A stretch of DNA of 64,000 bases, taken from assembly GCA_037179335.1 (NCBI GenBank), contig JAKZHN010000009.1, positions 682,001 through 746,000 of the forward strand, written 5' to 3'. The notes under the pieces are model-generated. The model did not search any database, was not told where the DNA came from, and was given only the letters and a program-made list of their open reading frames with translations. The DNA is from Cyclaneusma minus. Taxonomy: Eukaryota; Ascomycota; Leotiomycetes; Marthamycetales; Marthamycetaceae. The translations under genes and the position numbers were made by a program. Below, one piece after another: positions 55,235 to 64,000 of this stretch. Every line of letters begins with the position of its first letter. Positions within the stretch are counted from its first letter, which is position 1.

Positions 55235-55300
55235 CGCTTAGCTTTCGCTTCTCCTATTCGGGGGGGACCTCTCGGGGTTCGACTCCTCGGTTAGAGTATT
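55235..55300 (+). repeat. tRNA-like element fragment (3' module only)
   Basis: Contains a perfect box B-like GGTTCGACTCC within CTCGGGGTTCGACTCCTCGG, flanked by GCTTTCGCTTC upstream as in the full copies, and a short T-run after it. The box A half is absent. Confidence 0.5.
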
Positions 55301-55388
55301 TTTGATATTTTTGTTTTCCACTCCTTCTCGCTTGCCCCCCTGCCCCTTGCCTTACATTAAGCGAAACAACCAGCATTTAACTATCAAA

Positions 55389-55637
55389 TTTCCAAGACGC
55401 GTGTGGTCAATATGAACTAGCAACTCCGCTTAAATCTGACTTAGTGTGTCTTCAGTGAAGCCCAAAAGGCCGGGGGTTCAACTCCCCGCGTCGAATCTGT
55501 AGGCAATGATCTAAAGGAAAACAATTTGTTTTCGGTGTTTTTTCTTTTTTCGCTTTGCTTTGCTTTCGCTTCCCTTATCTGGGGATCAGTGACCACAGGG
55601 GCTTTGGCTCTTCTTCAGTTGAAGCGGCAGGCATATA
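55389..55637 (+). repeat. tRNA-like composite element, copy 4
   Basis: In order: TTCCAAGACGCGTGTGGTCA, the TATA position changed to TATGAAC, box A-like TGACTTAGTGTG (55437-55448), perfect box B GGTTCAACTCC (55475-55485) and two T6 runs (55538-55543, 55545-55550). Downstream of box B it matches copy 2 almost exactly (CCGCGTCGAATCTGTAGGCA). Confidence 0.68.
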
Positions 55638-55732
55638 CTTGGATTCTCGTGAAGAATATCCACAATCTTTGAGGAGATTCCCAAACATCGAGTATATTCC
55701 CAATCATTGAAGGAGCCAGGGGGTTCGGACTT

Positions 55733-55947
55733 TTGTCACATGTACATATTTCCGATTCCTTCCTGAGTCCAAATTTCCCCTCACCTCACAGAGTAGGTCA
55801 CATTCACTTCACTTGGGCCTCAGCCTCCGGTCGGCCTGCTTTGACCGATCCTCTCCGTTCACCGGAGCCAGCTGCCAGCGACGCTGTCTTGCTAGCTATA
55901 AATTGCCCCTCCTCCTCCCAAACCTTCTTCCCTCAACATCTCCCACC
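55733..55947 (+). promoter_or_regulatory. Promoter of the charged-protein gene (duplicated segment, copy 2)
   Basis: TATA-like CTATAAAT at 55896, about 195 bp before the start codon, with a CT-rich stretch from 55905 to 56090 as leader. The same block is present at 54841-55047. The rest of 53693-56090 holds the 3' flank of the bZIP gene and the repeats listed separately; no other gene is seen. Confidence 0.6.
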
Positions 55948-56090
55948 ACCTCACAAGGTCAACCAGCTCCAACCTCACCCACCCCTCAACCATATCCCCT
56001 ACTGACCATCACACCTCCAGGCATTCCTCTACAGCCCCACAAGCAACTTCCTCTCAAGCATCACCCACCCTCACCCTCACCCCCCTCAAG

Positions 56091-56609
56091 ATGACCCCCA
56101 AGCTTGCTCCTTTGGAGGACGTCGAGAAGTTCTACGCCGAGGGCAAGCTGTACGACGTCACGGCCGCCAACGGAGCCGAATATGTGAAAGCCACCGTGGC
56201 TGGTCGCCCCGCCAAGCTGGCCATGCGCAAAGGCAACCAACGGATCTGGGCTGAGCAGAAGAAGGCTGAGCGTGAGCATCATCCTGTCCAAGATTCTCGG
56301 GTTGCCAAGGACAAGCCGAGCAAAGCGGAGCGCAGGGCCAGACACGAGGCTGAGTACAAGAACGGGAAGAAATATCAGGAGATGATGGCCAAGGAGGCGA
56401 AGAAGATGGAGAAGGGGAAGGGGAAGGAGTTGCCGGAGATGGGCGAGAGTGTGGGTGGAGTTGGAGAGGGGAAGGATGGCGAGGAGGAGAAGAAGAAGGA
56501 TGTTGATGGTGAGGAGAAGAAGGAAAAGCCGGCATTCACGGCTACCTTGCCGTCCCGTTCCAAGGACGATCACGACGCCAACGACTTCGCCCGCCGCCTC
56601 CAACTCTGA
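56091..56609 (+). CDS. Small Lys/Glu-rich protein, function unknown
   Basis: A single exon encodes 172 aa. The first ~65 residues look like a folded, possibly conserved part (LEDVEKFYAEGKLYDVTAAN then GRPAKLAMRKGNQRIWAEQK). The rest is highly charged, with heptad-like Lys/Glu repeats (KYQEMMAKEAKKMEKGKGKE) and an acidic run, ending DANDFARRLQL. I recognise no family. There is no signal peptide or membrane segment. The start is the first ATG after a long CT-rich leader with a TATA-like box, which supports a real and probably well expressed gene. The upstream region has been duplicated. Confidence 0.7.
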   Translation: MTPKLAPLEDVEKFYAEGKLYDVTAANGAEYVKATVAGRPAKLAMRKGNQRIWAEQKKAEREHHPVQDSRVAKDKPSKAERRARHEAEYKNGKKYQEMMAKEAKKMEKGKGKELPEMGESVGGVGEGKDGEEEKKKDVDGEEKKEKPAFTATLPSRSKDDHDANDFARRLQL

Positions 56610-56832
56610 GCACTACCCCTGGAGTACCTCTTCAGCTTCAAGATTGTTAGGAATACAACTCTCGCCTGGCTTCCTGCAAATCCAGACTTCATCATGCCCA
56701 TGTGACCACAAGACAAGCCTTTCGTGGACCACGAGTTCCAAAGTAAATTTTGTTATACTTATGATAAGTAAGCTAACCCCTATTTCGCCATTCGCCCATC
56801 GCACCTCTAAAATCCCATCGCTCCCCCCTGCC

Positions 56833-58299
56833 TCAAGCCCTCAACTCAGCAATCCGATTGCGCCACCACGCCTTCTCAGGCTCCTTCAAATCCAACCTAT
56901 CCATCAAAGTTCTGCCCGGCTGGTCAATACCATGAAACACGCTAGCCTCCGTCCCAAAGTTACTCTCCGGCACATCCATAAACTGATAATCCATACTCGC
57001 ATAAGCCCTCGCCAGTCGCAGCATACTGCCACAGAAAAGCACCCAGTGCTGGATCTGCGTAGCATCGAGCGTGCCCGCGTGCTGGCGGAACTCGATGGTT
57101 GTGTATCGCTTGCCGGGCAGCCTGGGGCCGGAGATGTGGAGCTTGAAGTTCTTGGAATCCCGGCAGAAGTGGTCGCATCCGAGTTGTTCGAGCTGGCCGA
57201 TGGAGCGGGAGTTGTAGATGGCTTTGGCGAAGCGCTGGTGGTTGTAGTTGGAGTGCATGCGGGAACGGAGGGACATGCACCAGAATTTGTTGTTTTCTCG
57301 ACGTTTCTGGACGTGCATGGTGTCGATTTCGTCTTCATAGACGCCTGTGGATAAGAGCGGCGGTTAGCACGAAATGTGTAGGTATCCATGAAGTCGTGGT
57401 AGATACGTACCATAAAGAACAAAAAGGTTCTGGATAGTAGCTAATGAGATCTCCTCGTCGTGGACAGCAACATGACAATGCAATCCACAGTCATCCCCTA
57501 CATATGCGCCCTGCGTGCCTACGGTCTCCCTCAATTCTTGCTGCACAAGCGCGTATTTCTGTCCGTGCTTATCGAACGAATCCCCCAGCGTGAAAATGGG
57601 CGAGATCAGCTCCATGCCACCATGATACCAGTCGCGCTCCGCAGCCTCATTGTCACCGGCTTGGATGTTGTGTCTCGTCACGATGTTGCTATCCCTGGCT
57701 ATTAGGGATGCGTCAGGTGCTATCTGCCATGAATAGTGGTAGCCAATTTTCTCGCTAGCCGCCTTGCCAGTGGACACTACGACGTCGAAATCGAAAAAGG
57801 GTAGTCCTGCGTCCCGCTGGTTACGACCTGGTACCGTCGTGTCCGGGCTGCACAGGAGCACGTGCTTCACGTAGGTCATGAGGGGATCGTCTCTGCTCCT
57901 GTTCCAGACCCCAATGAAAGGCTTTCTCTTTGCTGCACCAAGAGGTTCGCGCTGCCAGCGATTAAATTGATGTCGGTGCAACGCGTAGAAGAATTCCATC
58001 TCCGTCCCAAACGAGACGGGGGTATCTTTGAACTTAGACACTGTATCGTCTTCGGCTCTGCTGGCTTTTGGTGACTTGGCAGCAGGTTTTTTCGGTGGCG
58101 TGTAGGTGGAGTCGTAGAGATCTGCCCATAGCTCGTCGGTGTCAACGGGATCTCCGCCCTCTTTGAATCCATGATCATCTATGAGAATGAGATCCTCGTC
58201 GCTCCCGTCGTGCCTACTCTTTTTGGCGGCATCTCCCCCAGGGGGTTTGGAATCGGCGCGCCTGCGTTTGCCAGCATTAGGGGGCTTGGTCCAGTCCAT
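56833..58299 (-). CDS. Putative amidoligase (Amidoligase_2 family)
   Basis: Two exons, 58299-57411 and 57344-56833, encode 466 aa. The 66-nt intron joins LFVLYG to VYEDEIDTMHV in phase 1. Family motifs of the glutamine-synthetase-like COOH-NH2 ligases: GTEMEFF (98-104), GGMELISPIF (227-236), DCGLHCHVAVHD (270-281) and, in exon 2, TIEFRQHAGTLDATQI. The acidic and His residues in these would hold ATP and metal. The N-terminal ~95 aa are charged with a basic KRRR cluster, possibly nuclear. Family members form amide bonds between carboxylates and amines; in fungi the substrates are not established. The fold-level call is good, the substrate unknown. Confidence 0.82.
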
Positions 58300-58659
58300 A
58301 GCGAGCGACGATCAGAAGAATAGTGACGATGAAAATGGCTGAGGAGAACAGTTTCTCGCATGGGCAGTATAAACACGCACAAAGACAGACATCGTAATAG
58401 ATGGTAACATATAATGAAGATCAACTTCTTTGAACATTGTGTGGAGTATCTGAAAGCGGAAGCCTTGCTAGCAGCCAATTCGAATAAAGACTGCACACTT
58501 CCCGTAGACAGCGAACAGCCAGAACAAAGACTTTCAAGTAATCCGCTTCCGTATCGAGGATGGAGAAAAGATCAAGCCTACCTCGCAGCTCCGTTTCCGC
58601 ATGCGAACTCCTTCGCTATCAAAACCATGCTGCATAAATCGTTGGAAACATGAAACTCA
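58300..58659. other. Spacer between the 2EXR-like gene and the amidoligase gene
   Basis: 360 bp. Both flanking genes are on the - strand, so this is the 3' flank of the one and the promoter of the other. Nothing else is recognised. Confidence 0.45.
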
Positions 58660-59459
58660 TCAAGATTGAAAATTGAAGACCTTGCCCTTCGGCGCTTGCC
58701 ATTCCCAAAGGCCTCTCTCAAAACCCACAAAAAGCAGGGGCGTTGGTCTGACGCCCGTAACTCTAGTGAATTCGGCGTGCCAATTGCTCACGATTCGTCT
58801 GGCGACCAGAGGGCCGGCGTTCCACCATTCGAACAGAATCCTGTCGACATGTAGCAGGCCTTGGAATAAGCTGAGCGGGGCTTCTACCGTGGGCATTTCT
58901 GTAATGTAGTTGCCAATCTGCTCGATATAGAGACAGACATGGATAGAGCGCACATTTTGTAAGGCCGGCAGTAGCAGATGGGCAGCAGTGGGACGATGGC
59001 GGTGGATGGTGAGCATGAAATCGGACGAATTGAGAGGTGTCTTGCTGGTGCTGTTTGCAGATGTGGTTGATTAGCCATGGAGTCGAAAGTAACATTCCAC
59101 AACTCGGGTCCCAGGTTTGTGAGGAGAACAAAGAGCCTTTGGGCGCACAACAATAACCTTGTCGAGCACAAGCTATCTTACCAAAAGTTCAGCATAACCT
59201 TCCTGACATCCATCAAGGCGGGCGTCTCCTTGTTCGTGGCGCAATTCGCTCCATCTCGCGCAAACTCGCTGAGTCCGAAGGTATTGATCTTCCAGTAAAT
59301 GTCGCGGGCCTCGGCATACAAGTCATCGTGGCCGTCGAGAGCGTGCAGCAGGGCAGGCACATCTCTTCTCTCGTTTCTCAGGAGCACTTGTTCGTAGATG
59401 GGGATTCGCAGTTCGGGAGGGAGAAGACGGAGTTGGTTGGACATGGCGTCGCGACTCAT
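58660..59459 (-). CDS. 2EXR/F-box-like domain protein, uncharacterised
   Basis: Two exons, 59459-59182 and 59050-58660, encode 222 aa. The N-terminus has the pattern of a large fungal family, LRLLPPELRIPIYEQVLLRN, which resembles the first helices of an F-box (the 2EXR domain in some classifications). It continues with ALLHALDGHDDLYAEARDIY and INTFGLSEFA. Such proteins are often of unknown function; substrate adaptors for ubiquitin ligases have been proposed for F-box relatives. The 131-nt intron joins MLNF to CTSKTPLNSSDFMLTI in phase 2. A second in-frame Met lies five codons after the first, so the exact start is open. Confidence 0.72.
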
Positions 59460-60400
59460 GTCGCGACAACGCCGAGAATTCCTAAAAGCGGATCCCGGGT
59501 ACAGCGATTAGATAAGGTATGGTGGGTAGAACTTGAAGCGGAATTGAAACCACAAAGCAGGTCGTAGGAAGTTCGATGAAAACATACAGAGACGGGGAAA
59601 CTATGTATGGTGTCAAGAGTATCTGAGAGAGATGTGGAAATGAAAAGGAGGTCCTGCAAATAAGCATCGCCTACATGTACCCTGGGTGGCCGAGGTGCGT
59701 GACACTTGACGGAGAGCTCGCCATCGATGATGTGCCACCAAACCTGCTTCAAGCAATCTTTTCTTGCTTTGCAATTTGCGCAAACACAAAATCAAGACCA
59801 CAACAACAGCCGGGACATCTTTATACCTTCAATACCTTTCTGGCTTCCGATTGACCGATGAAAGCTTCCCCTGACGACTCTCGACAGAACTTGGAGCTAA
59901 GTCCGACCCTTCCACCCTCGACACTCACTCCGACTCAAATGTCTTGCTGTCTGGCATACTCATCATTCTGGCAAACGCATCGAGACGAAAGCTACGGGTC
60001 CAGCTTGTTCAAACATCGCTACATTCATCTTTCTTTCTTCTCTGCTTCAAATTTCCTTCAACGGTAGCTTGCCATTTGCCAGCTGCCATTGGAGCACACA
60101 CTTCGCACTTCATTCTGTCACGAGCTTTGAACTTTTTTCTTTCCTGTTGGACCTATCTGCTTTTCTTCCATGCCTACTATCCGTCCTTGCCCTAAAAGAA
60201 GTCCTTCGGGCCTGCAGCCATCAAAGTGATGGAGCTGTTGACATCGCAAAAGCAGAAAACGCCATCCGCATGAATGTTTGCAAACGAAACCACCCTCGCT
60301 AAACCCAGGAACAGACCCAAGGATGACCAGAAGCCCAGCACAATGCGCCAGACGGAGCCTCAGTGAGCTTCGGAGCCCCAGTGAGCTTCATCGCATGTTG
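59460..60400. other. Intergenic region, no gene recognised
   Basis: The 5' flank of the 2EXR-like gene and the 3' flank of the first Myb-like gene. The part at 59940-60190 is T-rich on the + strand. Small open frames are present without conservation. Confidence 0.45.
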
Positions 60401-61082
60401 TCAATTGGCAGTGTAGTACCTGTCATGGCGTCAGCTGCATTCTTGCCAGGAACAGTCACACATTGGGGAGACATACTCATCGTTCTCCACGTCAACGACA
60501 TAGTCATAGGGACTGTCATTGCCGCTGGAGTGTTCCTCCATCTTGAACTGCGGACCAGTCTGGCCTGCGAGGCCGCCCAGGTCCTCAGTCTTCTCCTTCT
60601 TGACCTTCTTGGCGCGTGGTGCCTTGGACGGCGTTCCGATGTCCTCGTTATCGTCGACGTTGGCTTCGGCAAAGGAATCGAATTTGCGGCCCTTGGAGGT
60701 CGACTTGCCGGAGGTTGGGGTCTTGAGGGATGGGGTGGAACTGCCTCCTCCTCGAGCTTCACGTCGGATCTTCTGGAAGTGCTGGCTGGATGGGCTGTTA
60801 GCTTTCTGCTGGATGTGCCAGGTTCACGGGATATGGGACGAGGTGAAGAGACCAGGTGAGGGTAGTATTCATCATCTGCTGGGCGAAGATGGACCTGAAC
60901 GAAGGAAATGACGGAGAAGCTGAAGGAGAAAGGGATACTTGCCGGCATGCTTCATTCGAAAACTCGTAATTCTTGCTCTCCAGGTTTGCGGCAACAGCCT
61001 TCCAGTCGATGGCTTTGAGAGACTGGCCGTCGATGATGGCAAGGAGCAAGTCCCGGTCAGCAGATTGGTTCCAACCACCCAT
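60401..61082 (-). CDS. Small Myb/SANT-like protein (first of two)
   Basis: Three exons, 61082-60939, 60781-60477 and 60419-60401, encode 155 aa. The N-terminal ~60 residues are a Myb/SANT-like three-helix unit with spaced Trp and hydrophobic positions: NQSADRDLLLAIIDGQSL, then AIDWKAVAANLES, then ACRQHFQKIRREAR. The rest is basic, then acidic, with a Lys cluster (RAKKVKKEKTED) fitting nuclear import. The last intron is 57 nt (GTATGT, GCTGAC branch, ACAG); without it the reading ends in an unlikely Cys-rich tail, with it the protein ends VENDEYYTAN. Probably a DNA- or chromatin-binding protein; targets are unknown. It lies 2 kb from a second gene of the same kind, facing away from it. Confidence 0.75.
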
Positions 61083-63087
61083 GATGTCGACGATTGAGTG
61101 GAGACTGAGATGGAGTGGTGAACTTGTGAAGATGGGCTGAAGGCGAAAGAAGTTTTGAGATCTCAAGTGGGCTGAGTGGAACTTGGAGGTGACCTCGTGA
61201 AGTCTGGAGAAGGCTAAGCGTTTCTGAGATCTTGAGAAGATGGCGTCCGGGCAAGACTCTTGGTGTGTGGTATCAAGAGTTTTGAAAAAGGTGAAAGTTG
61301 TTGCTAAGGCTTTTGCCGAGAGATAGAGGCAAGATGGCGAGAAGATATGGTTACAGCGGAGGGGCTGACGTGCTTTTGAAGACAGCCACTCAAGATGCCG
61401 GACGGGCTCAGATTTGGGGGGGGAGATAAGCTCTATTGGCGGTGAAACAGGTTTGTCTCTTTTTCACGGATCAAAGGATATCAGATTGCCATCTGGCGTC
61501 AAATAGCCACCATCTTTTACGATTCTGGAAAGGCCGAAAGGCTCCCAGTCCCCTGAGCTTCCCAAGCCCATCCAATCATCTTCGCATCGGTATTGGCATA
61601 CCTGCATACTTGTTTCAAGAGGGACATCTATGAGTCACGACTGACTCTCTGTTACACCAAATAGAATTGAAAGAGGCCGGAAGCTGTACAGGTCCAGCAT
61701 CCGGGAAGTAGTGATTGGCCCCATGGGGTTTGCAGACTGCTCCGGGGATCTCTGGCCCAGCAACCCGTGATCCCCACTTGTCCTCGAGGAATGCATGAAG
61801 GCACCGAAAGCGATTGAGGCTTGAAGCAGCACTCCGCACACTATGACTCCACAACTTCACAAGGAGGGATATTTTTTGCAGCAGACTTTTCCGTATCTGG
61901 ATTTATCTGTACCTGGAACTTCCCATATATGGGAAATTTCGACGGCGGGATGTTACACCAAGCATTACGTTGCAAAGCGCCATTTTAATCAAGAGGTGAT
62001 TGAAGTCTAAGTCTACTACCTGTCACTGTCACGATGGCACGGTGCATATGCAAGTACTAAACTTTCGCAGTAAACAGCCAATTGCTGGTATGGCGGCATG
62101 TGCCCTTGTCTGAAAAAGCAAGTAGCCGACGCGCAAAAGAGGACCGAGATACTCGACTTCATTTGACAGCACCCCTTTCCATGCAAGCACTTTGCCAATC
62201 AATTTACACGCTACGCGGGTGCACGTGGGGTCGCGACCATCCCCGCCACTCCATTTCTGCACAAGGCTACATTGGGACCCCTTGTTAGATCGCTAGATCG
62301 TCCACTTCATTTCTCCAAGCAAACCGATGCCCAAAGGGAACTTTGAAAAAGCAAATGCGGCGGCAATCCTCTCTTATCAATGCAGCCATTGACCAATTGA
62401 GGTACAGGTGCTAGCGCGTCTGCCACTTTCCTTGTCGTCACATCTTTTCGCTGCGAGAGAAGGCTCCTCTGCCGTGTCTCCGCGTATGTCATCCGACTTC
62501 ACACTTCACAGCTCTCTGTGCCCCAACCTTCTTCTTTCGATTCTGTCGCCACTTTTTCTATCAATACTTTCTTCATGCAAGGGCAGACCAGGTTACCTTT
62601 ATTTTCCTACCATCCTTGTCCGCAGCGATCGGCGCGCCCCACGCACAAACCCGCCGGCCTTTGTGAATTTCTTGTAGTCCGGACAACGCTGATCCAGGCT
62701 ACAATCACGCCGCCATTGTTCAAGATGCCTTGAGCTTGGTGGCCCGTAGACAGCTGCCTGTGAGCTGGAATGTTATTTCTATCCTGTGCCCCTCACCGAC
62801 TTTCACGCTGCTACTTCTGGAAACCATGTTTCCGATCAGGAGAGCTGCCCATCTCGAATAACCCAAAGTCATCTGATCTGCTGCCCGCGAACTCCTCTAC
62901 CTTGGGGACTTGGTTCCTTTTTATTTGAAACTCGGAGTCCCAGGGCAGAAACAGTACCATCTTTTGCAATCTTTGCCGTTCTGCCAGGCGTTGAGCGAGA
63001 ACCGAACGCGGAACGGCGTGAGCACGAGCAAGGTCACGGACTTGCACCGCTGCCAAACTGGCGACTCTTTCGATCAAGGGCAAGGGC
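61083..63087. promoter_or_regulatory. 2-kb divergent region between two Myb-like genes
   Basis: No gene is supported. The region from 61083 to about 61400 is the leader and promoter of the - gene. The frames at 62408-63313 on the + strand are unconserved and overlap the probable promoter of the + gene. No repeats are evident. Confidence 0.45.
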
Positions 63088-64000
63088 ATGGCGGAGTCGC
63101 CCGAGGAGAAGCACATCAAGCTTCTCTATGCCATTATTAAGCAGAAGTGCCTCAGAGATGTTCGTGCTATTCACCTTCCCCCAACCTTGCCTCTCCATAT
63201 CTCATCTTATTATGCTTTTCGTGACGAGCTTGATGTCGGCACAAATTCAATTCAGAATGTGGCAGCCTGGCAGAAAGCTTGTCTGCGCGGCAGAAATTTC
63301 GTTTCAACGTTAGATGGTCTCAACATCCAAGCACCCGCGAACTTTCCTCCATGGAAATTGGGAACTGACATGGCGACAGATCAAATGGGAGCTTGTCGCC
63401 GATGAACTCGACCTCCCCAACGGCCATGCCGCTCGAATGCGATACAGCCGTTTCAAAAAACAGCGTGAGGGCGGCAGCGTTGAGGCACCGAAACGAGCTG
63501 CTCGGGGACCACGCAAACCTCGCGCTCCCAAAAAAGTGAAAACCGAGAATCCTGACAAATCTGGCGAAGAAGACTCCAAGGAAGGGATTCGCGACGAGAG
63601 TCCTGGAGGCACGGCCCAGAACGATGCCGGACGCTCGTCATCCAGCCGAGTCGAGTCTCCCGAGGTCAAGACCGAGCCGAACAACTCGTCCGTCTTGAAT
63701 ACGGAAGAGACTGGCAGACGAGGGAGCCAGTTCAGATACCAGACTCCTGCGAGTATGCCACCCTTCGGAGAGCATGATGATGGGGACGATGCAGATGCGG
63801 ACATGGAGCCGGAAATGACGCCTGCTTCTGCTACATCCAGCGCCAACATGACACCAGACATCGGCTCGCCCCATGTTTCTTCTCTGACCTTCGCCCCCAC
63901 TCTCCCAAGCTCCTCGTCATTCAACTTCTCAACTCCCACTCGTCAGCCATACGGTTCTCACTTCCATCAGGCAATGCAAGGAACTAGCCCTGCGGGCTCC
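63088..64000 (+). CDS. Myb/SANT-like protein (second of two), partial at right edge
   Basis: Two exons are visible, 63088-63159 and 63380 to the window end (231 codons so far). The Myb-like unit is EEKHIKLLYAIIKQKCLRD joined to IKWELVADELDL and PNGHAARMRYSRFKKQREGG. The NGHAARMRYSRF motif marks a common filamentous-fungal family of small Myb-domain proteins. Next come an AT-hook-like basic stretch (RAARGPRKPRAPKKVKTE) and a long Ser/Thr/Pro-rich acidic region. The 220-nt intron uses a weak GTTCGT donor; it was chosen because it joins the two halves of the domain in phase 0. A nuclear DNA-binding role is likely. The C-terminus is outside the window. Confidence 0.75.

Noticed and set aside
60431..60476. 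Unspliced C-terminus of the first Myb-like gene
   Set aside because: A 57-nt segment with GTATGT, a GCTGAC branch and ACAG is a better reading than the Cys-rich tail it would otherwise encode.
1..64000. CRISPR arrays, insertion sequences, rRNA genes, retrotransposon reverse transcriptase or viral genes
   Set aside because: Looked for on both strands; no spacer-repeat pattern, transposase, reverse transcriptase, rRNA or capsid/polymerase signature was recognised.

Overview
The window is nuclear DNA from a filamentous ascomycete (Pezizomycotina). The evidence is the gene content (DASH subunit Duo1, Rrp3, Ssf1, Mon2, Mms2, Mcm10, Per1, a bZIP with a fungal type of basic region) and the many short introns of 47-70 nt with CTRAY-like branch points. 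There are no operons, CRISPR arrays or other bacterial features. I cannot fix the order; Dothideomycetes or Leotiomycetes are both plausible. Gene models were assembled by hand from reading frames, GT-AG sites, phase and recalled family conservation. Most are therefore spliced across several open frames.

Layout. 0-3.3 kb: 5' part of an FKBP isomerase (-) and a pentapeptide-repeat protein (-). 3.3-6.1 kb: gene-free, with an array of diverged ~310-bp repeats. 6.1-13.2 kb: a Vrl1-type VPS9/ankyrin/PX/BAR protein (-), divergent from a secreted beta-lactamase-like hydrolase (+). 13.9-21.4 kb: a chromosome-maintenance neighbourhood with MCM10 (-), RNase H2 subunit B (+), DUO1 (-) and an unknown basic protein (+). 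21.5-26.1 kb: an 84-bp tandem repeat, a LYR-motif protein (+), a minisatellite and two tRNA-like repeat elements. 26.1-35.5 kb: Brd8/Bdc1-like bromodomain protein (-), a small coiled-coil protein (+), a class-III aminotransferase (-) and a DUF2470 membrane protein (+). 36-40.8 kb: PER1 (+), then SSF1 (-) and RRP3 (+), two ribosome-biogenesis genes sharing a 260-bp divergent promoter. 41.8-53.7 kb: a Cys-rich single-pass surface protein (+), MON2 (-), MMS2 (+) and a bZIP factor (+). 53.7-56.1 kb: a tandem segmental duplication containing tRNA-like elements and a duplicated promoter. 56.1-64 kb: a small charged protein (+), a putative amidoligase (-), a 2EXR/F-box-like protein (-) and two Myb/SANT-like genes facing away from each other (- and +). 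The last runs off the right edge.

How the genes relate. Most are housekeeping genes: endosome/Golgi traffic (VRL1, MON2), ribosome assembly (SSF1, RRP3), replication, repair and mitosis (MCM10, RNase H2B, DUO1, MMS2), chromatin (bromodomain protein) and GPI-anchor remodelling (PER1). There is no sign of a secondary-metabolite cluster. The most unusual material is non-coding: a family of composite tRNA-like elements with polymerase III-type signals, the ~310-bp array, the 53.7-56.1 kb duplication, and a recurring switch in coding-strand composition from C-rich to G-rich near gene 3' ends.
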